A stretch of DNA of 64,000 nucleotides from Limnohabitans sp. 2KL-51. Lineage in GTDB: Bacteria; Pseudomonadota; Gammaproteobacteria; Burkholderiales; Burkholderiaceae_C. The notes under the pieces are model-generated. The model ran no database searches, was not told where the DNA came from, and saw only the letters and a program-made list of their open reading frames with translations. The stretch is taken from positions 1 through 64,000 of the forward strand of contig NZ_NESJ01000004.1 of assembly GCF_003063645.1 (NCBI RefSeq). Direction: 5' to 3'. A program made the translations under genes and the position numbers. Below, one piece after another: positions 8,706-19,223 of the stretch. The number at the start of each line of letters is the position of its first letter. Within the stretch, counting starts at the first letter, position 1.

Positions 8706-11700
8706 ATGTCGATACACGTTGCCCTGCACCACGTTACCCATTACGAATATGACCGCCCTGTGCAGCTCGGCCCCCAAGTCATCCGCCTGCGCCCCGCGCC
8801 ACACAGCCGTAGCCGCATCCTGAGCTACAGCCTGAAGGTCGAACCTGAAGAGCATTTCATCAACTGGCAGCAAGACGCCTTTGCCAATTACCAGGCACGC
8901 CTGGTCTTTCCGAAAAAGACAACCGCCTTCAAAGTCACCGTGGACGTGGTCACCGAAATGGCCGTGTTCAACCCGTTTGACTTTTTTCTGGAGCCCTCGG
9001 CTGAAGAAGTGCCCTTCAAGTACTCGGACATGGTCAAGGAGGAATTGCAGTCCTACCTGATGAAGGACAGCAAAACACCGCTGTTCAAGAAATACCTGGC
9101 CAACCTTGACCGCAAGCGCCAGCGCACCATCGACTTTTTGGTGCAGATCAACCAACGATTGCACCAGGACATCCGCTACACCATTCGCATGGAACCCGGT
9201 GTGCAAACCCCCGAAGAAACGCTGATGCTCCAAAGCGGGTCTTGCCGCGATTCGGCTTGGTTGCTGGTGCAACTGTTCCGGCACATGAACATTGCGGCCC
9301 GCTTTGTCTCGGGCTACCTGATCCAGCTGGCACCCGACGTGAAATCGCTGGATGGCCCCAGCGGCACCGAGGTCGACTTCACCGACTTGCACGCCTGGTG
9401 CGAGGTGTATTTGCCCGGCGCAGGCTGGGTGGGGCTGGACCCGACTTCGGGCCTGTTGGCCGGTGAAGGCCACATCCCGCTGGCCTGCACACCCCAGCCG
9501 TCTGCCGCCGCCCCGATCGAGGGCCTGATGGACGAGGCTGAGGTCGAGTTCCACCACGAAATGAGCGTGACGCGCATCCACGAGTCGCCCCGCGTGACCA
9601 AGCCCTACTCTGACGAGCAATGGGCCGATGTGCTGCAACTGGGTGAACAGGTCGATGCGCAACTGGTGGCGCAAGACGTGCGGCTGACCATGGGCGGCGA
9701 GCCCACCTTTGTGTCGACGCAAGACCGCGATGGCGCCGAATGGAACACCGACGCAATGGGCCCGACCAAGCGGGGCCTGGCCACCGAGCTGGTGCACAAG
9801 CTGCGCCAACAATATGGCCAAGGAGGCTTCTTGCACTGTGGTCAAGGCAAGTGGTACCCCGGCGAGCAGTTGCCGCGCTGGGCGCTCTCTATTTATTGGC
9901 GCGCCGACGGCACGCCCTGCTGGCAAGACCCCGCCGTTTTTGCCGACGAGCGCGAACCCAGCCGCTACACCAGCGCCGACGCGCAGCGCTTCATGCAGGC
10001 TCTGACACAGCAACTGGGCCTGCCTGGCAACACCGTGTTGCCAGGTTATGAAGACACTTGGTACTACCTCTGGCGTGAGCGCCGCTTGCCTGTCAATGTG
10101 GACCCGTTTGACGCCCGGCTGGATGACGAGATGGAGCGCAACCGCTTGCGCCGCATCTTCAGCCAGGGGCTGGATGCGGCAGTGGGTTATGTGCTGCCGC
10201 TGCAACCCATCGATCCGCCCGAAGGCAAGAGCCCGGTGCTAATGGGAACGCAGTGGCAAACCGGCCGCTGGTTTGTGCGCGACGAACGCATGTACCTGAT
10301 GCCCGGCGATTCACCCATGGGCTGGCGCTTGCCGCTGGACTCGCTGCCTTGGGCTGCGCCGACTGATCGCTTGCAACAGATCGAGCTAGATCCTTTCTCG
10401 CCTCATCTCTCGATACGCCCGGCTTTGCCCACAGCTTTGCAGGTCACGATGCAGCCAAGGCACATCTCGGCAAGCCCTGACGCTAGCGCGACCCGCAAGG
10501 CATTGGCTGCGCAAAAGGCCCCGGCCAAGTTCAAGTCCGATCCATCGGTGGTGCGCACCGCCTTGTGCGTGGAAGTGCGAGACCCGAACCGCGCCAACGG
10601 CCCCAAACCGGAGGCTGATGCCATGGCCAAGGGTGAAAAGTCCGGCGTGCTTTATGTCTTCATGCCACCCCTGGCGCGCCTCGAAGACTACCTGGCACTG
10701 GTGAGCGCCGTCGAAGCCACCGCACGACAACTGGGCATTCAGATCGTCCTCGAAGGCTACCCGCCGCCCCGTGACCCGCGCCTCAAACTCTTGCAAGTCA
10801 CGCCCGATCCTGGCGTGATCGAGGTCAACATCCACCCGGCGCACAACTGGACCGAGTTGGTGGACCACACCGAATTTTTGTACCAGGCCGCTGTCGAGAC
10901 GCGTCTGTCGGCCGAAAAGTTCATGACCGATGGCCGCCACACCGGCACCGGTGGCGGTAACCACATGGTGATGGGCGGGGCCACGCCTGCCGATAGTCCG
11001 TTTTTGCGTCGCCCCGAATTGCTGGCCAGCCTCATCCTCTATTGGCACAACCACCCAAGCTTGAGCTATTTGTTCAGCGGCATGTTCATCGGCCCCACCA
11101 GCCAGGCCCCGCGTGTGGACGAGGCGCGCAACGACCAGGTTTATGAGCTGGAGATCGCACTTCGCGAGATCGTTCGCCATCGGCAAAAGCATGGCGAGGA
11201 CATGCCGCCATGGATCGTTGACCGCACGCTGCGCAACATCCTGATCGATGTGACCGGCAACACCCACCGCAGCGAGTTTTGCATCGACAAGATGTATTCA
11301 CCCGACAGCAGTACCGGGCGACTGGGCCTGCTGGAGCTGCGTGCTTTCGAGATGCCGCCGCATGCCCGCATGAGCATCGTGCAGCAACTGCTGTTGCGTG
11401 CGCTGGTCGCCCGATTTTGGGGCGCACCTTACTCCGCGCCCGTGACCCGCTGGGGCACCGAGCTGCACGACCGGTTCATGTTGCCGCACTGGATCCACAA
11501 GGACTTTGATGACGTGTTGACCGAACTGGGCGATGCAGGCTTTCACTTTGACCCCAGCTGGTTTGCGCCGCATTTCGAGTTCCGCTTCCCGCTGGTCGGA
11601 CAACTCAAGGTCGATGGCGTGGTGCTCACCCTGCGCAACGCGCTGGAGCCTTGGCACGTCATGGGTGAAGAGAACGCCGCAGGCGGTACGGCCCGCTATG

Positions 11701-12146
11701 TGGACTCGTCGCTCGAGCGCATTGAAGTGCATGTGACCGGCATGAACCCGGCGCGGCACTTCGTCACTGTGAACAGCAAGGCCTTGCCCCTGCAGCCCAC
11801 GGGCGTGGTGGGTGAGTACGTGGCCAGCGTGCGCTACAAGGCCTGGAACCCACCCTCGTCGCTGCACCCCAGCATCGGCGTACACGCCCCGCTGACGTTG
11901 GATCTGGTGGACACCTGGATGAAGCGCTCGCTGGGCGGCTGTCAATACCATGTGGTGCACCCGGGTGGTCGCAGTTACGACACCTTCCCGGTCAACGCCT
12001 ACGAGGCTGAAAGCCGCCGCCTAGCGCGTTTCTTCCGCATGGGGCACACCCCGGGCGCGATCCGCCAACTGGCCGCACTGGGGCCCAACGCTACACAGCA
12101 CGCCAGCCCAGAGTTTCCGTACACGCTCGACTTGAGACGGGTTTGA
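8706..12146 (+). CDS. Transglutaminase-like / DUF2126 putative amidoligase, two-domain protein
   Basis: A 1,146-residue protein. Residues 1-260 are a transglutaminase-like protease with Cys180 (QSGSCRDSAW), His229 (DLHAWCEVY) and Asp245 (GLDPTSGL). The remaining about 850 residues are DUF2126, annotated in Pfam as a putative amidoligase and proposed to have a glutamine-synthetase-like fold; visible motifs are MGGEPTFVS, HCGQGKWYPGEQLPRWA, EVNIHPAHNW and GTGGGNHMVMGG. One polypeptide thus joins a predicted amide hydrolase to a predicted amide ligase. The start at 8706 is chosen because family sequence (SIHVALHHVTHYEY) begins there; an upstream in-frame ATG at 8544 is unsupported. It converges with anbu. 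Confidence 0.9.
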   Translation: MSIHVALHHVTHYEYDRPVQLGPQVIRLRPAPHSRSRILSYSLKVEPEEHFINWQQDAFANYQARLVFPKKTTAFKVTVDVVTEMAVFNPFDFFLEPSAEEVPFKYSDMVKEELQSYLMKDSKTPLFKKYLANLDRKRQRTIDFLVQINQRLHQDIRYTIRMEPGVQTPEETLMLQSGSCRDSAWLLVQLFRHMNIAARFVSGYLIQLAPDVKSLDGPSGTEVDFTDLHAWCEVYLPGAGWVGLDPTSGLLAGEGHIPLACTPQPSAAAPIEGLMDEAEVEFHHEMSVTRIHESPRVTKPYSDEQWADVLQLGEQVDAQLVAQDVRLTMGGEPTFVSTQDRDGAEWNTDAMGPTKRGLATELVHKLRQQYGQGGFLHCGQGKWYPGEQLPRWALSIYWRADGTPCWQDPAVFADEREPSRYTSADAQRFMQALTQQLGLPGNTVLPGYEDTWYYLWRERRLPVNVDPFDARLDDEMERNRLRRIFSQGLDAAVGYVLPLQPIDPPEGKSPVLMGTQWQTGRWFVRDERMYLMPGDSPMGWRLPLDSLPWAAPTDRLQQIELDPFSPHLSIRPALPTALQVTMQPRHISASPDASATRKALAAQKAPAKFKSDPSVVRTALCVEVRDPNRANGPKPEADAMAKGEKSGVLYVFMPPLARLEDYLALVSAVEATARQLGIQIVLEGYPPPRDPRLKLLQVTPDPGVIEVNIHPAHNWTELVDHTEFLYQAAVETRLSAEKFMTDGRHTGTGGGNHMVMGGATPADSPFLRRPELLASLILYWHNHPSLSYLFSGMFIGPTSQAPRVDEARNDQVYELEIALREIVRHRQKHGEDMPPWIVDRTLRNILIDVTGNTHRSEFCIDKMYSPDSSTGRLGLLELRAFEMPPHARMSIVQQLLLRALVARFWGAPYSAPVTRWGTELHDRFMLPHWIHKDFDDVLTELGDAGFHFDPSWFAPHFEFRFPLVGQLKVDGVVLTLRNALEPWHVMGEENAAGGTARYVDSSLERIEVHVTGMNPARHFVTVNSKALPLQPTGVVGEYVASVRYKAWNPPSSLHPSIGVHAPLTLDLVDTWMKRSLGGCQYHVVHPGGRSYDTFPVNAYEAESRRLARFFRMGHTPGAIRQLAALGPNATQHASPEFPYTLDLRRV

Positions 12147-12190
12147 ATGGTGCCCGAGCAGGGGCTTGATCCTGCTGGGTCACCGCTGCT

Positions 12191-13018
12191 TCAAATCAGT
12201 TTCTCGTCTGGCGTGGTAATTTTCTTGAGCAGGGCGTTGCGCTGGGCGGGCACCATGAGAGGGACAGTGGTCGCGCCGCCGTTCCACATGGGGTCTTCGA
12301 TGCTGTCAAACATCTGGCGCAGCTTGTCGCCCCAGCTGGAACGCAGCATCTGAAAGTAGGGATTGTGTTCGTCGATGCACATGATGCGGTCGGTTTGCAG
12401 GCTGCCCGCTTTGTAGACCACCATGTCCAGCGGCAGGCCTACCGACAAGTTGGATTTGAGGGTGGAGTCCATCGACACCAGGGCGCACTTGGCCGCTTCA
12501 TCCAAGGGGGTATTGGGGGTGATGACGCGATCGAGCACCGGCTTGCCGTATTTGGATTCACCAATCTGGAAGTAGGGCGTTTCTTCGGTCGCTTCGATGA
12601 AGTTTCCGGGGGAATAAATCTGGAACAGGCGCATCCCTTCGTTGCCGATTTGGCCGCCAAAAATCATGGACACGTTGAAATCCACACCCGAAGCACGCAG
12701 CGCAGCGGCATCGCGCTCGTACACGCGGCGCACGGCCGCGCCCAGCACGCGGGTGGCGTCGAACATGCTTTTGGCGTTCCAGATGGTGAGCGGCTCGTCC
12801 TGGCCGGATTCGACCAGTTTTTCGATCTGCAGCACTTCGCGCACCGACTGCGAAATGCTCAGGTTGCCCGCCGACAACAAGGTCATGAAGCGGTCGCCTG
12901 CTTTTTCGTAAACGATCATTTTGCGGAAGGTGCTGATCTGGTCGAGTCCCGCATTGGTGCGGGAGTCGGACAAAAAAACCAAACCAGCGCGGGTTTTGAC
13001 GGCAACGCAATAAGTCAT
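12191..13018 (-). CDS. anbu: Anbu, proteasome-like Ntn-hydrolase peptidase
   Basis: A 275-residue relative of HslV and proteasome beta subunits. After removal of Met1 the N-terminal nucleophile would be Thr2, as in known Anbu proteins; the hallmark SDSRTNAG and ISTFRKM follow. Solved Anbu structures form open lock-washer-shaped assemblies, and activity is weak on standard substrates. It begins 11 bp after the mutS stop with an AAAGAG-like ribosome site, so it is probably read through from mutS or from a promoter inside mutS. Its convergent neighbour is the transglutaminase-DUF2126 gene; Anbu is widely found next to ATP-grasp, alpha-E and transglutaminase genes. Its substrate is unknown; turnover of the tagged product is inference. 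Confidence 0.93.
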   Translation of the reverse strand: MTYCVAVKTRAGLVFLSDSRTNAGLDQISTFRKMIVYEKAGDRFMTLLSAGNLSISQSVREVLQIEKLVESGQDEPLTIWNAKSMFDATRVLGAAVRRVYERDAAALRASGVDFNVSMIFGGQIGNEGMRLFQIYSPGNFIEATEETPYFQIGESKYGKPVLDRVITPNTPLDEAAKCALVSMDSTLKSNLSVGLPLDMVVYKAGSLQTDRIMCIDEHNPYFQMLRSSWGDKLRQMFDSIEDPMWNGGATTVPLMVPAQRNALLKKITTPDEKLI

Positions 13019-13029
13019 GTGGGGGCTCT

Positions 13030-15693
13030 TTAATTCTTGGGCAGCAGGCGCTGTAAGGCATACAGGGCGTCCAGCGCTTCGCGGGGGCTGAGTGCATCGG
13101 GGTTGATCTGGGCCAGCGCTGCTTCTATCGGGCTGGGGCCAGCGGCTTCGGCCTCGGGCGGGGCGGCAAACAAGTCCACTTGCTGGCGGCTTTCGGTGGC
13201 ACCTGCCTCTAAAGCGCTGAGCGCATGGCGGGCGTGGTTGAGCACGGACGCTGGCATACCTGCCAGCCGCGCCACCTGCACGCCATAGCTTTTGCTGGCG
13301 GGGCCGGGTTGCAGTTCGTGCAAGAACACGATGGACGCGCCGGATTCTGCCGCGCTCACATGCATGTTGACGGCAGCGGTGTGCGTGGCTGGGAACTCGG
13401 TCAGCTCGAAGTAGTGCGTGGCAAACAACGCGAAGGCTTGTGTTTTGTTGTGCAGGTGCGTGGCGATGCCGCTGGCGAGAGCCAGGCCGTCAAAGGTGGA
13501 GGTGCCGCGCCCGATCTCGTCCATCAGCACCAGGCTGTGCGGCGTGGCGCTGTGCAAAATTTGCGCGGCTTCGGTCATCTCCAGCATGAAGGTCGATTGG
13601 GCGTTGGCCAGGTCGTCGGCCGCACCGATCCGGGTGTGGATGGCGTCTATCGGTCCGAGTCGGCAACGGCTGGCGGGCACATGGCTACCGATACTGGCCA
13701 GAAGCACGATCAGTGCCACCTGGCGCATGTAAGTCGATTTGCCGCCCATGTTGGGGCCGGTGATGATCTGCAAACGCTGCTTGGGGCCGAGCACCGTGTC
13801 GTTGGCGATGAAGCTGGTGCCCGACATCTGCGCCAGCCGCGCCTCGACCACCGGGTGGCGGCCTTGGCGAATTTCGATGCAGGGCTCTTTGGTGAACTCG
13901 GGCGCGCACCAATTGAGGGTGAGCGAGCGCTCGGTCAGGGTGCACAGCACGTCCAGGCTGGCCATGGCCTGCGCCAAAGCGGTGAGGGCGGGCACAAAGG
14001 GCTGCAGTTGGTCAAGCAGTCCTTCGTAGAGCCACTTCTCACGGGCCAAGGCGCGTTCTTGTGCCGACAGGGCTTTGTCTTCAAAGGTTTTGAGCTCGGG
14101 CGTGATGAAGCGCTCTGCGTTTTTCAGGGTCTGGCGGCGGCGGTAGTCGTCGGGCACTTTGTCGAGTTGGCCTTGCGTGACCTCGATGTAAAAGCCGTGC
14201 ACTTTGTTGAACTGCACGCGCAAGTTGGCAATGCCCGTGCGTTCTTTTTCGCGGGTTTCCAAGTCGAGCAAGAAGGCATCGCAGTTGGTTTGGATGCCGC
14301 GCAACTCATCCAGCTCGGCGTCCAGGCCGTCGGCGATGATGCCGCCGTCACGCACCAGTGCAGCGGGCTCTTCGAGCAAGGCCATTTGCAGCAGTTCGGC
14401 GCAATGGGTGGGCGGTGTGAGCCAGCGGGCCATGCCGGCCAGCAAGCTGCTGGGCTCTGGGTTTAGGGCCTGCAGTTGAGTCGATAGCGAGGCCGCACGC
14501 GCCAGCGCGTGGCGCAGGGCCACCAGCTCGCGTGGGCGCACCTGGCGCAGCGCGGTGCGGGCGGTGATGCGCTCCACATCGCTCGCACCTTTGAGTTGTT
14601 CGCGCAGACCGCTCCATGCGCCAGCGCCGCTCTCGCCGCGCAACACGGCTTGGGCTTGCAGGCGTTGCTGCGCCACTTGCCGATCGCGTGGCGGGCTGAG
14701 CAGCCAGCTTTTGAGCAAGCGGCTGCCCATGCCGGTCATGCAGGTGTCGAGCAACGCAAACAGCGTGGGCGAATCGGCAGCGCTTTCGCCACGCAGGGTT
14801 TGGGTCAGCTCCAAGTTGCGGCGCGTGCTGGCGGGCAGGTCTATGAGTGCGTCCGAGCGCTGCACCTGCACGCGCTGTACATGTGGCAACGTGCGGCCCT
14901 GGGTGTGTTCGGCGTAAGTGAGCAGAGCGGCTGCGGCGGCATGCGCGTCGGCCAGCTCATCGGCGTTCCAGGCGGCCAGCGACGCGGCTTGCAGTTGCTC
15001 GAGCAGCTTGCGCTGGCCCAGGCCCGCGTCAAACTGAAAATCAGGCCGCATGGCAAAGGACCAGCTGCCCCGGCCTGCGGTTTTCAGGCCGCGCAATTTT
15101 TGTTCAAAGGTGGGCGTCATGCCCGCGCTGGCCAGCAGTTCGCTGGGGCTGATGCGGTCGATCCAGTCGGCCAATTCATCTTGTGCGCATTCGGCCAGGT
15201 GCACCACGCCTTGGGTAACGCTCAGCCACGCCAGGCCGCAGCGGTTTTTGCCCGCTTGGTGCACCGCCAGCAAAATGGCTTCGCTTTTGTCGGACAGCAG
15301 TTCGGTGTCGGTGAGCGTGCCGGGTGTGACCACGCGCACCACTTTGCGCTCGACCGGGCCTTTGGATGTGGCCACATCGCCCACTTGCTCGCAAATGGCC
15401 ACCGACTCGCCCAGCTTGATCAAGCGGGCGAGGTAAGTTTCCATGGAGTGGAAAGGCACGCCGGCCATGAGCACGGGTTGCCCTGCTGACTGGCCGCGCC
15501 GAGTTAAGGTGATGTCCAGCAGTCCTGCGGCTTTTTCGGCGTCGCCAAAAAACAGCTCGTAAAAGTCGCCCATGCGGTAAAACACCAAGGTGTCTGGAAA
15601 CGCCGCCTTGATGCCCAGGTACTGGGCCATCATCGGCGTGTGGCCAGCGTAGTCAGCGGTGCTTGGGGCGGGAGAGGTGTCGTTTGGCATCAA
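13030..15693 (-). CDS. mutS: DNA mismatch repair protein MutS
   Basis: An 887-residue MutS, full length. It recognises mispaired bases and recruits MutL. The mismatch-binding Phe-Tyr-Glu is at residues 44-46 (RMGDFYELF). Walker A is [14 protein letters not shown], and the Walker B/signature region has [12 protein letters not shown]. Connector, lever and clamp domains fill the middle, and the tail carries the short helical tetramerisation part. The two leading Mets make the exact start uncertain by one codon. It appears to head an operon with anbu, an unusual pairing. Confidence 0.98.
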   Translation of the reverse strand: MMPNDTSPAPSTADYAGHTPMMAQYLGIKAAFPDTLVFYRMGDFYELFFGDAEKAAGLLDITLTRRGQSAGQPVLMAGVPFHSMETYLARLIKLGESVAICEQVGDVATSKGPVERKVVRVVTPGTLTDTELLSDKSEAILLAVHQAGKNRCGLAWLSVTQGVVHLAECAQDELADWIDRISPSELLASAGMTPTFEQKLRGLKTAGRGSWSFAMRPDFQFDAGLGQRKLLEQLQAASLAAWNADELADAHAAAAALLTYAEHTQGRTLPHVQRVQVQRSDALIDLPASTRRNLELTQTLRGESAADSPTLFALLDTCMTGMGSRLLKSWLLSPPRDRQVAQQRLQAQAVLRGESGAGAWSGLREQLKGASDVERITARTALRQVRPRELVALRHALARAASLSTQLQALNPEPSSLLAGMARWLTPPTHCAELLQMALLEEPAALVRDGGIIADGLDAELDELRGIQTNCDAFLLDLETREKERTGIANLRVQFNKVHGFYIEVTQGQLDKVPDDYRRRQTLKNAERFITPELKTFEDKALSAQERALAREKWLYEGLLDQLQPFVPALTALAQAMASLDVLCTLTERSLTLNWCAPEFTKEPCIEIRQGRHPVVEARLAQMSGTSFIANDTVLGPKQRLQIITGPNMGGKSTYMRQVALIVLLASIGSHVPASRCRLGPIDAIHTRIGAADDLANAQSTFMLEMTEAAQILHSATPHSLVLMDEIGRGTSTFDGLALASGIATHLHNKTQAFALFATHYFELTEFPATHTAAVNMHVSAAESGASIVFLHELQPGPASKSYGVQVARLAGMPASVLNHARHALSALEAGATESRQQVDLFAAPPEAEAAGPSPIEAALAQINPDALSPREALDALYALQRLLPKN

Positions 15694-15965
15694 GGGCTGG
15701 GCCGACTCGGCAGGGGGTCACCGGGGCAGGGGGGCAAGTGTGGGACTGCGCTGATTTTATTCGCCGCGGGGGCGATGGGTGACCTGAACCCGATGAGCGA
15801 AAGTTTTGGGCACCTGCCACGTCTGAAAAACCACGGGCCTTGCTGGCCCTGGCCCTGCTTTTTGACGTGATGTGGGGCAGCGCATGGCAAGGTCATGGGG
15901 GGACTGAATTGCATTTACTTACAATGTGAGCTTGTTCACTATCAGGGTTCAGTCGAGCCCGTTGT

Positions 15966-17297
15966 ATGGAAATAGCGATACTTTTTGCCCTCATCTGTCT
16001 GAACGGTGTGTTTGCCATGTCCGAGATTGCCTTGGTCACGGCCCGAAAAGCCCGGCTTCAGAAGCTGATTGATGAGGGCGACAGCGGTGCAGCAGCGGCT
16101 GTCAAACTGGGTGAAGACCCCACGCGTTTTTTGTCCACCATCCAGATCGGCATCACCTCCATCGGTGTTTTGAACGGTATCGTGGGTGAGGCTGCTTTGG
16201 CTGCCCCGATGGCCTTGTGGTTGGTGTCTTTGGGGGTGCCTAACGGCTACGCCAGCTTCGCTGCCACCGGCATTGTGGTGCTGACCATCACCTATTTCTC
16301 GATCGTGGTGGGCGAGTTGGTGCCCAAGCGCATTGGCCAGTCTTACCCTGAAACCTTTGCCCGCTTGGTGGCACGGCCCATCAACTTTTTGGCGCTGGCG
16401 ACCAAGCCCTTCGTGATTTTGCTGTCGGCTTCCACCCGCGCTTTGCTGCGCCTGATGGGCGTGAAGGAGACCAAGGGTACGCCCGTGACCGAGGAAGAAA
16501 TCCACGCCATGCTGGTAGAGGGCACGTCAGCAGGGGTGATCGAGTCGCACGAGCACACCATGGTGCGCAACGTGTTTCGGCTGGACGACCGCCAGATTGG
16601 TTCGCTCATGGTGCCGCGTGCTGACATCGTGTGCCTGGATGTGGACGACTCGTTTGAGGACAACCTGCGCCACATCGAAGAGTCGGACCATGCCCGCTTT
16701 CCGGTGGTGCAAGGCGGCATTGAAAACATCCTGGGCGTGATCAATGCGCGCCAGTGGCTCACGCGTGCCCTGAAAGATAAATCGCAGTCGCTGCGTGAGC
16801 AAGGGCTGCAAAGCCCGCTGTATGTGCCTGAAACCATCACCGGCATGGAATTGCTGGACAACTTCAGGTTGTCCGATGTGCACATGGCGTTTGTGATTGA
16901 CGAGTACGGCGAGGTGCAGGGCATCATCACGCTACAAGACCTGATCGAGGCGATCACGGGCGAGTTCCAGCCGCGTGACCCTGAAACCTCTTGGGCGGTG
17001 CAGCGCGAAGACGGCAGTTGGCTGCTGGATGGCCACATTCCCGTGCCCGAACTCAAGGACCGCTTGAACCTGGACACCGTGCCCGAAGAAGAGCGCGGCC
17101 GTTACCACACGCTCAGCGGCATGATCATGCTGCTAACCGGCACCTTGCCCAAGGTGGCCGACGCGGTGGAGTGGGAAGGCTGGAAGTTGGAAATCGTGGA
17201 CATGGACGGCCGCGCCATCGACAAGGTGCTGGCCATGCGCCTGCCGCCTGCCGATCCTGAGGGCGAGTCCGAAGGGGTCATGTTGCTGGGCAGCTGA
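15966..17297 (+). CDS. CNNM/CorC-type membrane protein with CBS domains
   Basis: A 443-residue membrane protein with a DUF21 (CNNM) transmembrane domain (about residues 1-190: MEIAILFALICLNGVFAMSE, then further hydrophobic segments), two CBS domains (about 215-335) and a C-terminal CorC_HlyC domain. The family is often called hemolysin-like, but recent structural work on CNNM/CorC proteins supports Mg2+ export or homeostasis. A TACAAT hexamer at 15920-15925 could be the -10. The gene ends in a strong bidirectional terminator at 17310-17346. Confidence 0.88.
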   Translation: MEIAILFALICLNGVFAMSEIALVTARKARLQKLIDEGDSGAAAAVKLGEDPTRFLSTIQIGITSIGVLNGIVGEAALAAPMALWLVSLGVPNGYASFAATGIVVLTITYFSIVVGELVPKRIGQSYPETFARLVARPINFLALATKPFVILLSASTRALLRLMGVKETKGTPVTEEEIHAMLVEGTSAGVIESHEHTMVRNVFRLDDRQIGSLMVPRADIVCLDVDDSFEDNLRHIEESDHARFPVVQGGIENILGVINARQWLTRALKDKSQSLREQGLQSPLYVPETITGMELLDNFRLSDVHMAFVIDEYGEVQGIITLQDLIEAITGEFQPRDPETSWAVQREDGSWLLDGHIPVPELKDRLNLDTVPEEERGRYHTLSGMIMLLTGTLPKVADAVEWEGWKLEIVDMDGRAIDKVLAMRLPPADPEGESEGVMLLGS

Positions 17298-17309
17298 TCT
17301 GCCAACGAC

Positions 17310-17346
17310 CACAAAAAAAGCACCCGGCGAGGGTGCTTTTTTTGTG
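17310..17346. terminator. Bidirectional Rho-independent terminator
   Basis: Perfect inverted repeat of 16 bp, with core AGCACCC/GGGTGCT, a 5-base loop at 17326-17330, and A- and T-runs on both sides. It serves the CNNM/CorC gene on plus and the inositol-monophosphatase gene (ends 17366) on minus. Confidence 0.95.
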
Positions 17347-17365
17347 ACAAGTGCTTGCAGCCCGC

Positions 17366-18331
17366 TTAAAAGGGCGCGTCCTTACGCTCTTCCTTGGCTT
17401 CGTTGCTGTTGTCGCTGCTGGCTGGGGCCGTACCATCTTCGGCGTCGGGGTTGTGCGTGTCGCCAGTGCGTTCGCGGCTCAGGGCGTCCACGGCGGTGCG
17501 GACGTTGGCCTTGTCGCCCGCGCTGGCAAATTTGCTGTACTTGCCCAAGATGCTGACCAGTTGGCCATAAATGCGGGGCGCACCGGCCAAGCATTCTTTT
17601 TGCTCCAGAAAGTCGGCTTCTCCCGTGAAGTTGCCAATCAGCCCACCGGCTTCGGTGACCAGCAGCGAGCCCGCAGCCACGTCCCAAGGCGACAGGCCGG
17701 TTTCAAAGAAACCATCGGTAAAGCCTGCGGCCACGTAGGCCAGATCCAGGGCCGCAGCGCCTGGGCGACGCAGCCCTGCGGTGCGCTGCATCACGTCACC
17801 CATCATGCGCAGGTACTGGTTGAAGTTGTCGCCCTTGCGGAAAGGAAAACCCGTGGAAATGATGCACTCTTCCATCCGGATGCGCTTGCTCACGCGCAGG
17901 CGGCGGTCGTTCATGAACGCACCACGGCCTTTGGTAGCGGTGAAGAGGTCGTTGCGGGTGGGGTCGTAAATGACGGCTTGCTCGATCTTGCCGCGCACTT
18001 GCAGAGCAATGCTCACGCAGTAAACAGGAAAGCCGTGTATGAAGTTGGTCGTGCCGTCCAGGGGGTCGATGATCCAGATGTGGTCAGCGAGTGGGTTGCC
18101 GAATTCGCGGCCGGACTCTTCGGCCAGGATGCCGTGGTCTGGGTAGGCGGTCAGCAAGGTCTCGATGATGATTTTTTCGCTGGCGTGGTCAACTTCGGTC
18201 ACAAAGTCGTTGACCTGCTTTTGCGAGATGCGAACCGCTTCAACGTCGAGCGCGGCGCGGTTGATGATGGCGCCAGCGGCGCGCGCAGCCTTGATGGCCA
18301 CGTTGAGCATGGGGTGGAGATTGGACGACAT
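17366..18331 (-). CDS. suhB: Inositol monophosphatase family protein (SuhB-like)
   Basis: A 321-residue Mg-dependent phosphatase. Metal-binding motifs are visible: EVDHASEK (motif around Glu), EES in [19 protein letters not shown] and the C-terminal [15 protein letters not shown]. The first 265 residues fit SuhB, which hydrolyses inositol-1-phosphate and, in E. coli, also binds the transcription antitermination complex on rRNA operons. The last 50 residues are a hydrophilic, acidic and Ser-rich tail common in Burkholderiales. The start at 18331 (MSSNLHPML) is chosen over an ATG 11 codons upstream. Divergent from trmJ. Confidence 0.9.
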   Translation of the reverse strand: MSSNLHPMLNVAIKAARAAGAIINRAALDVEAVRISQKQVNDFVTEVDHASEKIIIETLLTAYPDHGILAEESGREFGNPLADHIWIIDPLDGTTNFIHGFPVYCVSIALQVRGKIEQAVIYDPTRNDLFTATKGRGAFMNDRRLRVSKRIRMEECIISTGFPFRKGDNFNQYLRMMGDVMQRTAGLRRPGAAALDLAYVAAGFTDGFFETGLSPWDVAAGSLLVTEAGGLIGNFTGEADFLEQKECLAGAPRIYGQLVSILGKYSKFASAGDKANVRTAVDALSRERTGDTHNPDAEDGTAPASSDNSNEAKEERKDAPF

Positions 18332-18480
18332 GAATTGTGTGAAGAACTGGATTGGCCCACGCACGATCGCGGCGGCGAAGGGTGGATTTTCTCACGAAAA
18401 GTGGGGACATTCGCCATTTGGGCTTCCTGTGCAGAGTGTGCATGCCCATGGTCGGGCTTGGGAGCGTGGACAATCAGGGC

Positions 18481-19212
18481 ATGCAAACGCGATTCATCTT
18501 GATAGAAACCAGCCATGCGGGCAATGTGGGCGCTGCCGCTCGGGCCCTGAAAGTCATGGGTTTTGACGACATGGTGCTGGTGGCACCGCGCTGGCCAAAT
18601 GTGCTGCGCAAAGAAGAAACCATCCAGCGCGCCAGTGGGGCGGGCGATGTGTTGGCCAAGGCGCGTGTGGTGGAGACACTGGACGAGGCTTTGGATGGTG
18701 TGACCCATTTGTGCGCCACCGCCATGACGCCACGCGACTTTGGCCCGCCCACCCGCTCGCCGCGTGAGCACTTTGCCGAGCTGACCCGGCCCGGTGCGCC
18801 CGAGCAGAGTGTGGCGTTCTTGTTTGGCTGCGAGCGCTTTGGCATGAAAAACGAGGACGTTTACCGCTGCCATGTGGCGCTTTCCATTCCAACCAATCCG
18901 CAGTTCGGCTCACTCAATTTGGGCTCGGCCATTCAGGTGTTGGCCTACGACTGGCGCGTGGCTTTGGGAGGCTTTCCCGTACAGGACGCTGTGGCGCCAT
19001 CAGACAAGTCAGATGCCCAGCAAGTGGCAGGCATGCTGAGCCATTGGGAACAAGCGTTGACCGACATCGGCTTTTTGGACCCGGCCGCGCCCAAAAAGCT
19101 GATGCCGCGTCTGAACCAGTTGTTCAACCGGGCTGACTTGAGCCCGGAAGAAATCCACATCCTTCGTGGGGTGGCCAAGGCCATGATCCAAACAGCCAAC
19201 GGCAAACGATAG
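18481..19212 (+). CDS. trmJ: tRNA (cytidine/uridine-2'-O-)-methyltransferase TrmJ
   Basis: A 243-residue SPOUT methyltransferase that 2'-O-methylates position 32 in the tRNA anticodon loop. Seen: [20 protein letters not shown] at the N-terminus, [17 protein letters not shown] (SAM knot), and [15 protein letters not shown]. The open frame extends upstream to 18352, but the family starts at [11 protein letters not shown] (18481). The CysE gene follows after 11 bp, so they are probably co-transcribed. Confidence 0.92.
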   Translation: MQTRFILIETSHAGNVGAAARALKVMGFDDMVLVAPRWPNVLRKEETIQRASGAGDVLAKARVVETLDEALDGVTHLCATAMTPRDFGPPTRSPREHFAELTRPGAPEQSVAFLFGCERFGMKNEDVYRCHVALSIPTNPQFGSLNLGSAIQVLAYDWRVALGGFPVQDAVAPSDKSDAQQVAGMLSHWEQALTDIGFLDPAAPKKLMPRLNQLFNRADLSPEEIHILRGVAKAMIQTANGKR

Positions 19213-19223
19213 ACTTAGAGCCT

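Noticed and set aside
8415..10205. 596-residue minus-strand open frame opposite the transglutaminase-DUF2126 gene
   Set aside because: It overlaps a gene with full catalytic motifs, its sequence has no family content, and such long antisense frames are expected in GC-rich coding DNA.
13225..14466. 413-residue plus-strand frame opposite mutS
   Set aside because: Antisense shadow of an unmistakable mutS.
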